Below, in pieces: positions 44,425 through 56,539 of a stretch of 64,000 nucleotides of DNA. The position numbers and the translations under genes are program-made. The stretch is from Brachynemurus nebulosus. Taxonomy: Eukaryota; Arthropoda; Insecta; Neuroptera; Myrmeleontidae. Each line of letters starts with the position of its first letter. The first letter of the stretch is position 1. The notes beneath the pieces are model-generated. The model made no database searches. It saw only the letters and a program-made list of their open reading frames with translations, and was not told the origin of the DNA. The stretch spans positions 170,101,498-170,165,497 of the forward strand of contig JAPWDM010000001.1 of the NCBI GenBank assembly GCA_035578155.1. Reading direction: 5' to 3'.

Positions 44425-44807
44425 TTGTGTGATATTTTTTCATCGAAAAAACATCACTCAAAACGCTCAAAACTTAGAAATTTCCTTAGAAGTTGCTTTT
44501 ATAAACAAGATAAAGCATTAATTTACAGGTAGAAACATTTTATTTCAATTTTATAATATTATGAAAATTCTTAAAAATACAACTGTAACAAAATTAAATG
44601 CTGCAATAACTTATGTTCTTATGCAATGTATTGATTAAATGCTTAAAAGCCGATAAAAAGTATTTTTATCAAAGAAAGTTATTATAGTAATTGTTAAGTT
44701 TCTTACTCTCTCGTGATTTTGATTCAAATTATGCATTTTAATGGCCATTTTTTACAAACCGCATAAAAAAACCGCACAAAAAAACCGCATAACAAAGAGT
44801 TCAGCTG

Positions 44808-45149
44808 TACTTGTTACACTTCGATAGACAATACCGTTTTCGAGTAATTTCGAGTACTAGTATCTATCTGAAAATTATCCTTCATTTATAACCATATTTA
44901 TGGAATAATTGGTACCATAAATTTAATTATCCTAATGTTCATACGAATCCCTAAAATATGAAACAATTAATCAAAAGCGTCTATTAATTTTTTTTTCTTT
45001 TTACGTTTTTACATTCCACCCATTTACTTTATCTCCCTTATTACTGAGTTTTGCAAAAAAATGTATATTAAGGTACCATTATTTTTGAACATACTATCAG
45101 CTCTAGCAATCACGGTACAAAATTCTGGAACATCTTGTATATAAGGAAG
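44808..45149. other. No gene seen
   Basis: AT-rich sequence. Confidence 0.5.
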
Positions 45150-45238
45150 TTCAGTTACAAAAAATCATGTAAGCTTACTTGAGATTGTATTCTATAATAT
45201 ACAATCTCGTAAGCATACATGATTTTTTTTAACTGAAT
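45150..45238. repeat. 89-bp hairpin
   Basis: TTCAGTTA-AAAAAATCATGTA and CTTACTTGAGATTGTAT pair with complementary sequence ending TAACTGAA; loop of a few bases (near-perfect long stem). Confidence 0.85.
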
Positions 45239-45559
45239 CTATAACGAAATAACCTTAAAATGTAAGAAAATTGTTTCATTTTTAAACGTTTAATAAAACT
45301 ATATTCGTCAATAATTGAAAAAAACTTATAATTTTTCTGTTTTGTTTAATAATAAGAATTACTCTCTTTTTTTTATTATATATATTTTGGTACATATATA
45401 TGGAAACAACTAAGAATTTTTACAAAGAACTGACTTACTTTGCGTTCTTTGAGTCTCATTTATAATAATATATGAACAAAATCGTTATAATTTTGACGAT
45501 TTTCAAATATCTTAAGTGTAAGTAAAATATTGAATAAAAAACTTCAACAACTAATTCTG

Positions 45560-45735
45560 ATAAATCTGCAAAATTAACACAAAATGTATGTCCTCTTGTG
45601 TGTTAAATCATTGACACAAATCTTGTGTAATGATTTGACACATATGCTTTGTGTTAACATAACACAAAAAATTGAGTAGACCGTTGTGGACATGTGAAAT
45701 CTGTTAATTTTAACACAAATTTTTTCACTGTGTAA
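45560..45735. repeat. Palindromic repeat rich in TGTGTTAA words
   Basis: Inside lies a near-perfect palindrome (about 45597-45650, TGTGTTAAATCATTGACACAA against its complement), flanked by AAATTAACACAAA on both sides. Likely a small MITE. Confidence 0.65.
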
Positions 45736-46060
45736 GAACCAGTTTCAAACAGCACAATCTGAATAATAAGCTCACACAATTTGAAATTTTTTCCAATAAG
45801 AACTACGTTAATAAAGCTTTTAATTTTTAACGAATCACAGTAACAGTCACCCTACGGTAACATTAATCATCCAAACCAGTTACCCCACTCTCTTCCAAAA
45901 TGATGTAATAAGTTTATTTGAATTAATTAAACTTACTAATTTCCCACTTTTGCAGTAGCTCGAAACCTTTCTAGTGTTAGGGGTGATTGCTTGCATTCAA
46001 CCGTAATACAAATTAATTTCAAATACATCGCTATACATACAACAAATACAATCCATTTAC
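45736..46060. other. No gene seen
   Basis: AT-rich sequence without signatures. Confidence 0.45.
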
Positions 46061-46063
46061 ATA

Positions 46064-48000
46064 AGGTAAGAGCACCAGTCGCCGTCATTGACCCAATAGC
46101 CGTCAAGTTTCAGTTAAATGATAAATATTAAGATATTAAGCAAGCATATATTTTTTGTGTTTCCTGCTACACGTTCTGGGAAGTATGCTCTACCTTTATT
46201 CCATTTATGATACCATTCAGTTAGCATTAGGTATAATAACGACTCATCTCAAAGTTAGTATTTAAAATTTACATATATTCACTAAAACTCTTAAGTTTTA
46301 GCTAAAGTAAGCACAAATTTAACTTTACTGTAATTTTGGTTTAACGAATAATCAGTTATATATATATTTTTTTTTTTTTTGAGGTTTATTATGAATTAAA
46401 TTTTGTTAAAAAATAGTTTTTAGACCGGAAAACCTAACAGAAATTTATTATTTTTGATGGGGGTTACTGGTACATATGTACCGGCACAAGATTGCCGTGA
46501 AAATGTAAATTTTCTAATTGTAAAAATTTTAATTAATTGGCAAATAGCTTGCCTTGTAAAATATAAAAGTTAAAAATTATTTCTATTGATTGAGTTTTCC
46601 TAGCAATAAAAATAATAAAATAAGAGAAGTCCAATGCTGGAATTCGAAGCGAATAGTTGTTTTCTTTATTTGATAACGGTAACTGAAGTTATTATCGTTA
46701 CATAATACATACAATAGAGGCATTTTTCAGTAACCGTCATAGTGACGGTTATTGGGGTAACAAATTTTATTTTAAAAAAGGATACATATTCTCCTGTTTT
46801 TTACACTAAAATTTTAAAATCTGGATTACATTCACAACAATACGATAAATCTACTGACCAGTACCTGTCATTATTTTCTGTAGCAATTAAATTTTAGTAG
46901 TCCTTGTCAATTAATATCGGGTACTGATACCCTATAGTAACGGTTTTTGGTACCGTCTTTTTTTACGTAAATTTCAATATGAAATACAGAAATGAAGATT
47001 AAGTAAATGTCTCTTTTTTAAGTAGTCAAACAATTTCGTATATCACATATAATTATCAAACCACATTGTCAAATAAATTAAAAGGAAAGTAGCCGATATT
47101 ATGCAAAAAGTGCCTCCCCAGTTATTTTAACCAACAAAGAAGATGAGAAGATAGTAAAGTGGATGATACATTTGAATGAAACTGTGATACTTAACTGCCA
47201 ACTACTAATCCAAAACTTGAGAAAATCCATTTACTCATGGTCGACCTGGACGAAAATGGTTCTTATCTTTTTGCAATAGACATCCGGAGTTATCTAAGCG
47301 ATTATCTCAAAATTTAAGAAAATCAAGGGGTTCGGTAGCCTAAAATATCAAAAACTGACTTAAAGAAATTGAAGAATATTTTAAGAAAGAAGAATTTATG
47401 GAAATTTTGAAACCATGTAATTGTATAGAAAGGACAAAAATCAGTACATAATGTTATTAATTCCAATGAAATATAATGTACAAAAACAGCATTTTTGGAT
47501 ATTATGGATATAATGCTTCAAAAGAATTAGCATCACGGATGGTTGTACTAAAGTTAAAGAGAATTCTAAAAGAATCAGTTCAGTGCCAATCTAAGCAATA
47601 TAGCTGCAGGAATTGTAGAAAGGAAATAACGGAATCAAATAATTTTCTTTTTTTAATAAAAATTTATCCTTAAGTTTTTTAATTATATATAGCTCAGTTG
47701 TTTAAGATTAACTATATTCTTAAGAATGATGCATACTGGGTGTCTCCTCTGACAGATACTGGAACATCGTTAATTTATTATTGACGGGTACTGGTACACC
47801 ATACTTTTTCCTTTATTTTATTTTTATTAATATATTTATTATAAAAAAATTCAAACAAATTAAAATATTCCTGACAGAACATAAGATTATTATCTTTCGT
47901 TTTAGCTTTACTGTTGGTTATTTCGTATAATTATGAACGAAAAAATTTAATGTAAAGTCCTGCTGATGTCTTAACATAACGGCTACTGGTGCTCTTACCT
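46064..48000 (+). mobile_element. Degraded pogo/Tigger-like transposon, 1937 bp
   Basis: Ends AGGTAAGAGCACCAGTCGCC and the complement of AGGTAAGAGCACCAGTAGCC, with TA at 46062-46063 and 48001-48002. Extra GTGACGGTTATTGGGGTAA-type words lie inside near 46740. The transposase DNA-binding part survives as a remnant (47127-47343). Confidence 0.9.
47127..47343 (+). pseudogene. Pogo/Tigger transposase remnant, second HTH (Tc5/CENP-B type)
   Basis: One segment reads LTNKEDEKIVKWMIHLNET. After a frameshift another reads FTHGRPGRKWFLSFCNRHPE then LSKRLSQNLRKSRGSVA before a stop. The 'GRPGRKWF-SF--RHPELS-R' string is the hallmark of the CENP-B-type HTH in pogo/Tigger transposases. A further fragment with KEIEEYF lies just after. 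The DDE domain is missing. Confidence 0.85.
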
Positions 48001-49107
48001 TATACGGCAAAACTAACTTTACCCCGCGATATTTCATACAAAACTGGCCGGGGCAGGCACGGTCAAATCAATGATAAATCATCAATCTGTACTGTGAAAT
48101 GAATTAACGAAGGGCACAGAACATTGACAAACGATAAGGCTTTCGGTGTAAAATGATATCAGTATATCGTGCGCACTCATATGCTGTTAACATCATCCTC
48201 ATCCCCTGTAATTATTTTTTGATAAACCAATTTCAAATTCTGATCCCCTCTCACCACCCCGCATAACCGTCATCAACCCGAACGGATGGTTTGGCTGGTT
48301 GATTATAATTATGTATTATAATACTCAAACTAATAATTAATTTTCAATGTGGTCGTCAATGGACGGGCGCTCTCGACTCTCGATGGTGCCCCCCCCCCCC
48401 CCCGATTTACAATAATCATCTATGTTTGTTTACATTAATTTTCGAAATTCTAATTAGTACAAAAACTAAAACGGATAAAAGATAAACTGTTCAAATTATG
48501 ATTATCATTTGATGACAAGTTTACATTTGATATGACAGCGTGTACAGTAATGTGAACAAATATCGAAACGCAGTTGATCAATCATGTAAATCAGGAATCG
48601 GCAACCCACGGCCCGTTGCAAGTTTTTATGTGGCCCACCAGGCAATATAATTTTTCGAACAATTTGCCCAGCTGATGCAGAGTTGATATAGCAAGTTGCC
48701 GTATATAGGTAATATAGTGAATTTCTGTTTACAAATATTAGTTTTTCTTGGAAACTTATTGACACAAAATAATTGTGCAAAAATATCTTTTATGCGATTT
48801 TTTTCTCCAGTTTCCTATGGTGTAAGAAAATATCGCAAAAACGTTTGAACTTCACGAAAAGTGCCTAAAAAGCTGTTGCAGGCATCAGAAAGTGTCTGAT
48901 TTTTTTGGAAAATTTGATAAAAACAAAATACAGCCAAAAGCTGCTATATAATGCACCCGACATAAAATACACCGTGCTGCGGAAAAGTGATGGAAAATAG
49001 TGTTCTTATTCTTTTTAATCAAAAATGTTGACATATTTATTATACAGTATGATTTTTATTATTAGTAACATAAACATGATATATGATATGACGAGATATG
49101 ATTTATT

Positions 49108-49263
49108 ATGTCATCGAAGGATGACATATTAATATCGTTGTGTGATCATAGTGGGAGAAACATTATTATAGAGTTGTATATCCATATTGAATAATTATAG
49201 AGTTGTACATCCATATTGAATAAACGCAAGAGGGCTGTAGAGTTAACAACTATAGAGTTAACA
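49108..49263 (+). repeat. GTTGTGTGAC-family dispersed repeat, copy at 49 kb
   Basis: ATGTCATCGAAGGATGACAT hairpin, ATTAATATCGTTGTGTGA, TACATCCATATTGAATAA and GCAAGAGGGCTGTAGAGTTA. The same order occurs at 57607-57731 and, shorter and inverted, at 6405-6475. Confidence 0.85.
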
Positions 49264-49860
49264 AAAAATCATAAATTAACACTTCCACTGAGGTGACATT
49301 ACTTAGTGCGTGTCAAAAACACGTACTTAACGAATTTTTTTATTATTTTATTAAACTTACAATATTTATTTAATATTAAGCACAGAATATTGCAGAACGA
49401 ACGCTAGTATCTCTGTACTATTGAAACCAATGTAACGACAAAGGATAGAAAATATCCCACCATTATATTATATATGTGCACGCGGAGTTGTGTGTGTTAG
49501 TCCGATGGGGAGTTGTGTGTATTGGTGTCTTGCATACACATATACATACCTAACATGTATGTGGTACGTACCACGTACGTATACCACGTATAGGTACCAT
49601 GTTAATATGACGGCAACAATATGACAACAATTCAAACACACCCATTGGTAGCTACTAAGTGAATGACAACATAGTTCTGCAAAATGCACATAAATGCCCA
49701 TAAGTGATTGCAAAAAAGAGATAGTTGGATTTCTTCTTAGTGTTCTATGATATTAAGATACAATATGTATGTATCAAGAGTGCGGTTACCGATGATAGAA
49801 TTTATGAGATGATGTGTCGAACCGTGAGAACTGAGAACACGGTAACATAAATGCATAATA

Positions 49861-50055
49861 TATTTTGTTTATTGTGTTTGGAATATGAATCTGTTCTGCA
49901 AAACAGAGAAGGAAATATGGTGTTCATAAGTATATATAATATACCTATATATAGCTTTTTATTTTGTTTGGAATATGAACACCTGGAATGAACACCATAT
50001 TTCCTTCTCTGTTTTGCAGAACAGATTCATATTCCAAACACAATAAACAAAATAT
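49861..50055. repeat. Inverted repeat with perfect 67-bp arms
   Basis: 49861-49927 and 49989-50055 are exact reverse complements (starting TATTTTGTTTATTGTGTTTG, ending GGTGTTCAT). The ~60-base spacer itself holds a third partial copy (TTTGGAATATGAACACC at about 49958). No mismatch is seen in the arms. Confidence 0.95.
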
Positions 50056-50337
50056 ACCTACATAATGTGTATGATAACTTCTGACATAGTACGCAATACA
50101 TATCGATGCACAATCATTTCTCAACTTGTTTGACCCTTATTTTGCTTAGAATATTTTTTATATTGCGATTTTATTTGATTTTTGGCAAGTTTTGTATTTA
50201 ATATGTAGAAATTAACTCATTTTTTAATATTATTTTTTAAAACCGTATGTTATATTCCATTGGTCACACCCTGTATACTAGTGCTTGATATAAAATACAC
50301 AGAGAGAAAGCCACGTTTGTTTATGTACCATATATCA

Positions 50338-50751
<414 letters not shown>

Positions 50752-51257
50752 AGACAGTGGTTCCAATATAGCTGAATTTTCGACTTGGAAATTCATTAAG
50801 AGAGAAAAATCAAGTTAAGCTACATACTATCATACATTACAAAATATCTGGCTATGTGGCCCGCTTAAAAATAATTTCTTTTTAAATGGCCCGCCATCCA
50901 AAAGAGGTTGCCGACCCCTCATATAAATGGTGTTTGGTACAAAGTTTGTAGTCTCAAAGTATACGAAATGACCCATGTAAGTAATTTGAATTTTCAAAAA
51001 GAAATAACAGGGTTTATTTACAGTAATACACCAATAATAATTGGAAATAAGGAAAGGTAATTGCGTATGTCACATTGTCACATTAATATAAATAAAAATT
51101 ACAAAGTATTATAAACAACTTTTGAAATAAACAAACCGTTATATACACAGGTGCACTTTTTAGTTTGGTGAATTTTGATAAAATTTCAACCGACGGGACG
51201 ATTTGGAATGGAATTCTTATGTAAAAATCATGATATTTGTCTCAATATAACAGTTAA

Positions 51258-52214
51258 GTGCCGGTAACACTAGACCACTTTAGTGGCTTCTACTGGTGGT
51301 GTACACTAAAGTGCCCTAACGGGACCAAGAAATTGCCGCAACAAAGCCACAAGGCAACTAAAAAAATTAGTTTCCTCTTGGAGCAAACTTTATAGTGGCT
51401 ATAGTTACCTGTACTTTGTCAGATGGAGGTAACAATTAGTGTCCTAGTGTGACCTGTATGTTGCCACAACTTTAGTTGCCTTGCCAAATAATTTAAAAAT
51501 TCGAATCAATTAAATTTAACGATTTTCATTATGTTCTTTGAAGGAAACAAATTTGTAAAAATATTTTATGGTAATAATTAATTTTGTTGTGAATATTTTT
51601 TATCCTAAAAATATCGAATTTCAATTCAAAACTATTTTTTATTTGATTATTTTACAAATAGAATAATTTAAAAACTAATTACATTGAAGAGAATATAAAA
51701 GTATAAAATTAACAAATAAATAGTTTTATTTAAATTCACTGCTACAAAACGTACTTATTATTTTACTTTTTTTTATAGATTTGTGAAATCTTACATTTCT
51801 TCTGTTTTCTGTAATGTGAAGTATGTAATTTGTTAAATTTTTATAAATTTAAGTCTATTAATCACGCGAGTGATGCTAACATGTTTTATAATTTTCAAAT
51901 AATTCTTCAAATTATTTGACAGCTATTTTCATAGCATAACACACATACGACATAATATTTTTTACTAATTTTTTTGATATCTTTGTTGATATTTAACATA
52001 TTTCTTCTTTTAATTCATTTTTCAATTCAAACAGAATTTTATTACGATTTTTTAACTGCAGTTAAAATACCACGTTGGTAAAATTGAAATTTCATTGTGA
52101 ACAGTTACTTTGTCGACCATTTTGAATTGACAAATGGACTCGACTCGCAAGTGGAGTCCACTTTAGGACTCCATTTAGTGGAGTCCACTAAAATGGCCTA
52201 GTGTGACCCACGCT
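51258..52214. mobile_element. TTAA-flanked transposon with AGTGGAGTCCACT words
   Basis: TTAA at 51254-51257 and 52215-52218. Ends GTGCCGGTAACACTAGACCA and the complement of AGCGTGGGTCACACTAGGCC. The right end repeats AGTGGAGTCCACT, AGGACTCC and AGTGGAGTCCACTAAA. The interior is AT-rich and non-coding. Confidence 0.8.
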
Positions 52215-52218
52215 TTAA

Positions 52219-52880
52219 TATTCGTATGACATGAGACAGTACGATAGCATCACAAAAAAAAAAAAAATAACGGTAATTTTTTTTTTTGACAAAATTATCA
52301 GTTTGACCATGCTCAGAGTTATAATAGTTTCGATAAAATATTCGAAAATAATATACGAAAGAAAATTATAACATAAAAAAATTCTTATAAAGTATTTCCT
52401 CGACTGTAAATTTTTAAAAACATGACATTCAATTTTCACCCTGCATACCTATACTAGGACATGGTATGCACACACATGTATGGTAGGACCAGAAACAAAT
52501 GAATTTTTTGAACTGAAAACTTCCTTAACGAGGGCAACTCTGCATGAGAGTGTAATAAAATTTATTATAATTTTTTTTTCTGCATTTTGTTACTGTTTTC
52601 GCACGTTCGTCTATAACCGCTTTATAAATAAAATATATTTCTGTTATTTCGAATCAGCTATACGAGATCACCGCAAAGAAGTTTTCACTTCATTCGTGTA
52701 GTCTTGGTGAGTTTTAATAGCGATTAAAAATTTTTGAATCTAAATTAAGGGAAGATTCGCCAACAAAACATCAAAAATCGACCCTTTTTATTATTTTTTT
52801 CTTTATATAAATAAATATTTTATTAAAAAACTAAATATACAACATTGTTTCTACATGCCTTGTATAATACACTAAATGTA
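52219..52880. other. No gene seen
   Basis: AT-rich; open frames are short and without features. Confidence 0.5.
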
Positions 52881-52884
52881 TATG

Positions 52885-53024
52885 TAAACATAAAACACTA
52901 TTTTTATAAAGACATGTAAAATCGCCAAAAATTTAGGACCATATCTAATTGTACTATATATATTTTTTGGTTCTAAGCTTTTTGACGATTTTACATGTCT
53001 TTATAAAAATAGTGTTTTATGTTT
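52885..53024. repeat. Inverted repeat with ~39-bp perfect arms
   Basis: AAACATAAAACACTATTTTT continuing through GACATGTAAAATCG is matched exactly by its complement ending at 53024, with about 60 bases between the arms. Confidence 0.9.
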
Positions 53025-54180
53025 AAGTCCCTGCAAATTCGGCAAAAACGATGTGAGAGCGTTGATTTTAATATAGAATGAAAGCCTACAATTTCTACTT
53101 TCAGAATCATTCCTTAAAATTTTTTTATGTTTCTGTTTTTGATTTATGGTTAAAAAAAAATACGATATAAGAATTTAAAATGGAATTTTTACGTTTAAAG
53201 CTCAGTATTAGTTCGAAGAATTCTTTTTCAATTAATTTTAATGTTATATTCAAAAAGGTCACTTTTTTTCCTTTAATTTCCTTTTTTTTATTGCCGTACG
53301 ACAATTTTTAACCGAGTTATAGTAATTCAAAGAGTAGAGCACACACTAAACTTTGACTGTTGATAACTTCGTAACTAATCATCGTACTGAAATTTTTCGG
53401 TGGTCGTTAGAAAGTTAAAAACGTGTTATTTAATATGATAGAAACGTCAATTAGGAAAAAAACAATTTTTATCTATTAAAAAAATTATATTTCAATTATT
53501 TAAAAAATAGAGAATATTCACTTTCACACTTTGATGTGACGTGATCGTCAAAGAAATGCGTAAATAATCTAAGCAAGTGCATGGATTGGAAGCCAAATAT
53601 GTATCAAATCGTATACACAACGTTATTCAAATTAAAGTTTTCATTGCATAGATAAAACAATTTTAAGAAAAAAAATTGAAGTGGTCTTAAATTTTCTGAC
53701 GGGGGTGTATGTTCAATCTAATTACCTCTAAAAATACTATCGATTATTACCATACTTGAGAATGATCATTTCATTTAATTCCGATCGTACTTTACCTATT
53801 ATATTTTTAACCGTATATTAGTTATAGGTGGTGGTGCCATCTAGTTAAATACAAAACTAAATAAAATGGTGAATTGTAACGTTTTTGTGGTCTCAGTACA
53901 TACGTACATATAAATAATATTCGGATAATACGTGTAAATATAGATGACAAACGGATAGACATGTACATGTTGGGGGTGGCGGTGGCGGATAAGTGGGGGG
54001 GGGTAGAAGATAGACAAACGTTACAAAATGTAATAATGTATGTCAGATAATAGTGATTTTAATTTCCACATATTTCATAATATTACAGGCATGCATATAT
54101 TTTATATTATGGGCTATTGTTGGATACATAATATTACAATATGTAAAAATAACAGTCAGTCTGCATATAGTGGACATTAT
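53025..54180. other. No gene; G-rich patch at 53970-54006
   Basis: GGGGGTGGCGGTGGCGG followed by GTGGGGGGGGG is a possible quadruplex-forming stretch on the + strand. The rest is AT-rich. Confidence 0.5.
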
Positions 54181-54181
54181 A

Positions 54182-55302
54182 GGGTAAAGTTGCCAAATGT
54201 GTACCGGCTCCTTATTTGTAACTTTTATAAAAACAATAATATTGCAGAGTCATCTACTTGTAAACATTTAAAAGAGTGTTCAAAGAAATTTTAATTCACA
54301 AAATGTTAGCACTGAATTTCCAGTTATTATTTTTAAAAATTCAAGGTGTCTATAAACTGTGTTTTCTATGTAAATTTTTAACAATTTTTATAAGATTAAT
54401 TTTAAAAAATGGTAAGTTATTTTGTGTTATACCTCATTTCAGATACAATTGATCATAAGTTTTCGTTAAAAAATTAAATAATTCTTATATTCGAAACAGA
54501 TAAATCTTCTATTCTTTTCTAAAAACAAACTGCAAATTTAAAATTTAGGTAAATGCAATAATAAAAGAGAAAGTCAAGAAAACGGAAATTATTTAAATTC
54601 AAAGTGACGAAGCATGGTTAAATTTAACTGAAATGAACCATAGTAAGTCTTTTATAATTAAATAATACATTTAATTTACGTATTCGAGTCCATAAAACTT
54701 TTAAAAATTTGCTTCTTACACTTAACATTAAATTTTAAGTAAAATATGAACTGTTGCTTAATTTGTACCGCGGAGAGTATCCTAATGTGTACATGCTAAA
54801 TATACATATATCCCTACTAAAAAAAAAAAATATGAGAACCTATCGTGTTACAATTTTAACCAGCAGCGCCTATAAAAATAAATTGGAAAATAGATAATTA
54901 ATTTCAGAGAAGAAAGCAATGAAAAAAAAATCATGACACTCCTCAGGAAAGAGTAACGAAGAGAATTTTGATGGAAACATATGAAACGAATTGAAAATAC
55001 GATATTGTGTAAAAAATGTAAAGAATGACAACATGAATCGTGTGCTGGTGTAAAACCTGGAGAAAAAGTATTTATTTGTGGCGAATATTGTTGAGGTACA
55101 ATTTTGGAAACTACGTTGGAAATTACGCGTTTAATTTTTCGTAGAATTTTTCAGTTAATATTTTTTACATGAGATTTAATTTTGTTTAAATGTTTAGCAT
55201 AATAATCAAATTTTATGGGAATACAGTTAGTTTTTAATTTTATTAATAAAGGTTATATATTAAAAAAAAATAGAAACTGGTACACATTTGGCAACTTTAT
55301 CC
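54182..55302 (+). mobile_element. Pogo-like TA-flanked element, 1121 bp
   Basis: Ends GGGTAAAGTTGCCAAATGTG and the complement of GGATAAAGTTGCCAAATGTG, with TA at 54180-54181 and 55303-55304. A further ATGTGTAC-type word lies near 54785. It holds a PHD-like zinc-finger remnant near the right end. Confidence 0.85.
55008..55094 (+). pseudogene. C-terminal PHD-like zinc-finger remnant of a pogo-type transposase
   Basis: Reads CKKCKE, a stop where Trp is usual (TGA), then QHESCAGVKPGEKVFICGEY and C, followed directly by a stop. Spacing C-x2-C-x5-H-x3-C-x11-C-x3-C fits the terminal zinc finger found in many insect pogo-like transposases ('CKKW-HE-CAG'). One substitution (TGG to TGA) broke it. Confidence 0.7.
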
Positions 55303-55925
55303 TATATATATTTAAATATTATTTTTTTTATATGTTTATATTTTTCATTATTTTCATTTTGTATTATTATTATTATTATTATATATTATTATGTGTATAT
55401 GGGTGTTTGTGTGACTACATGTAGTATTAATGGATGTGTCAAAATCGTATGAAATTATTTCATAAAATTAATTAAAATTTATTTTATTTTAAATGTTTAT
55501 TATACTATTTTGAAAAGGTACGGATAAATGGATAAGTGCAGTGAAACTGTTCTCGACGTAAAATGGTAGATATTTGCCGCTTGAATACCTACTACAATTC
55601 AAAAATACCCCTGTCCCACCATTGGAAATAATGGAATTAACACCGGCGGATCTTATATAACAACCTGTGTCCATCTAAAATAGTTTAACTCTCTGACAGT
55701 GAAAATATCGTCAAAATCGGTTGAGTAGTTGATTTTTGGCGCTTCTGAGTCCCCAGGAACCTGGCGGAGCTCATATTGTATAGTATGTATATATGTATTT
55801 AAAAGAGTTTAACTTTTTAAATTAAAAAAATTTTCAAAATCAGTTGGGTAGTTTATTTTTGGCGCTTTTGGTACCCTCGGATCCTGGCGGACCTCATATG
55901 ACATAACTTATATCCAAGTAAAATA

Positions 55926-56442
55926 TTGGGTCATTCGGAAAGTTCATGCGGTTTTTAGTGTAAATGACCATCCCGATTTTCTTTAAATGGCCGAAAACTG
56001 TGGATTTTGAATGCTCAAAAGATGCCGCTAATCCTTGAGTGTTTGCCTCAGGTTTCGCTTTATTTCTTGATGGATAAATTCATCATCAATACACACAGGT
56101 CAACCTCATCTTCCAAAGAAAAATTACCACTTTCTACAAGTTCTGCCAGAAAGCGCATCATCACCATAAATACTACAAATATTTTAGTTGCGTCACCTGC
56201 ATTAGTACCTTTTTTAAACTCATATAACATGACATGATGTTCCTTGATGTCTAGATTACTCATTATTACTGACAAAGAAAATTTAAACACTATGTTTAAA
56301 GATGTATGATACATATTACAAGCAACACTATCCGGCCTAACACTAACATGTTGTTGCCTGTTTCGTTTGCGATTGCTACTTGAAGAAATATTAATTCATC
56401 CGAGCGGCTCCGAAAACGGCACGAACTTTCCGGATGACCTAA
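55926..56442 (-). mobile_element. Mariner element, internally deleted, TA target duplication
   Basis: Ends TTGGGTCATTCGGAAAGTTC and the complement of TTAGGTCATCCGGAAAGTTC, flanked by TA at 55924-55925 and 56443-56444. Only about 517 bp remain of the usual ~1.3 kb. The insertion site matches the intact AAAATAGTTTA of neighbouring tandem units. Confidence 0.9.
56004..56263 (-). pseudogene. Mariner transposase N-terminal remnant
   Basis: The minus strand begins MSNLDIKEHHVMLYEFKKGT, then NAGDATK and, after frameshifts, ICSIYGDDALSGRTCRKW and FSLEDE. This is the first HTH of a mariner transposase ('LYEFKKGTNA-EATKNIC-VYGE-A---TCRKWF'). The second HTH and DDD catalytic domain are deleted. Confidence 0.85.
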
Positions 56443-56539
56443 TAGTTTAGCTCTCTAAAAGTGACGAAATTTTCAAAATCGGTGATGACGCACTCTTGAA
56501 AAGTTCGTTAATTTTTATTCTGAAAAATGAAACAGATAA

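Larger units (their letters stand above)
43772..44807. mobile_element. TA-flanked pogo-type MITE carrying a mitochondrial insert
   Basis: Ends CAGTTGATCCTTTTTTGTGC and the complement of CAGCTGAACTCTTTGTTATGC, with TA at 43770-43771 and 44808-44809. The word GTGCGGT/ATGCGGT recurs near both ends, a subterminal repeat pattern seen in Tigger-like MITEs. The middle is not transposon but mitochondrial DNA (43928-44424). Confidence 0.8.
55555..56520. repeat. Tandem repeat, about 130-bp period, interrupted by mariner
   Basis: Units share TAAAATAGTTTAACTCTCT, TTTTCAAAATCGGTTGAGTA, TTTTTGGCGCTT and CCTGGCGGACCTCATAT (units start near 55677, 55793 and 55920, with partial ones outside). The third start is split by the mariner copy and resumes at 56443. 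Confidence 0.8.

Noticed and set aside
48389..48402. Poly-C run as a regulatory element
   Set aside because: A simple homopolymer with no associated gene or motif.
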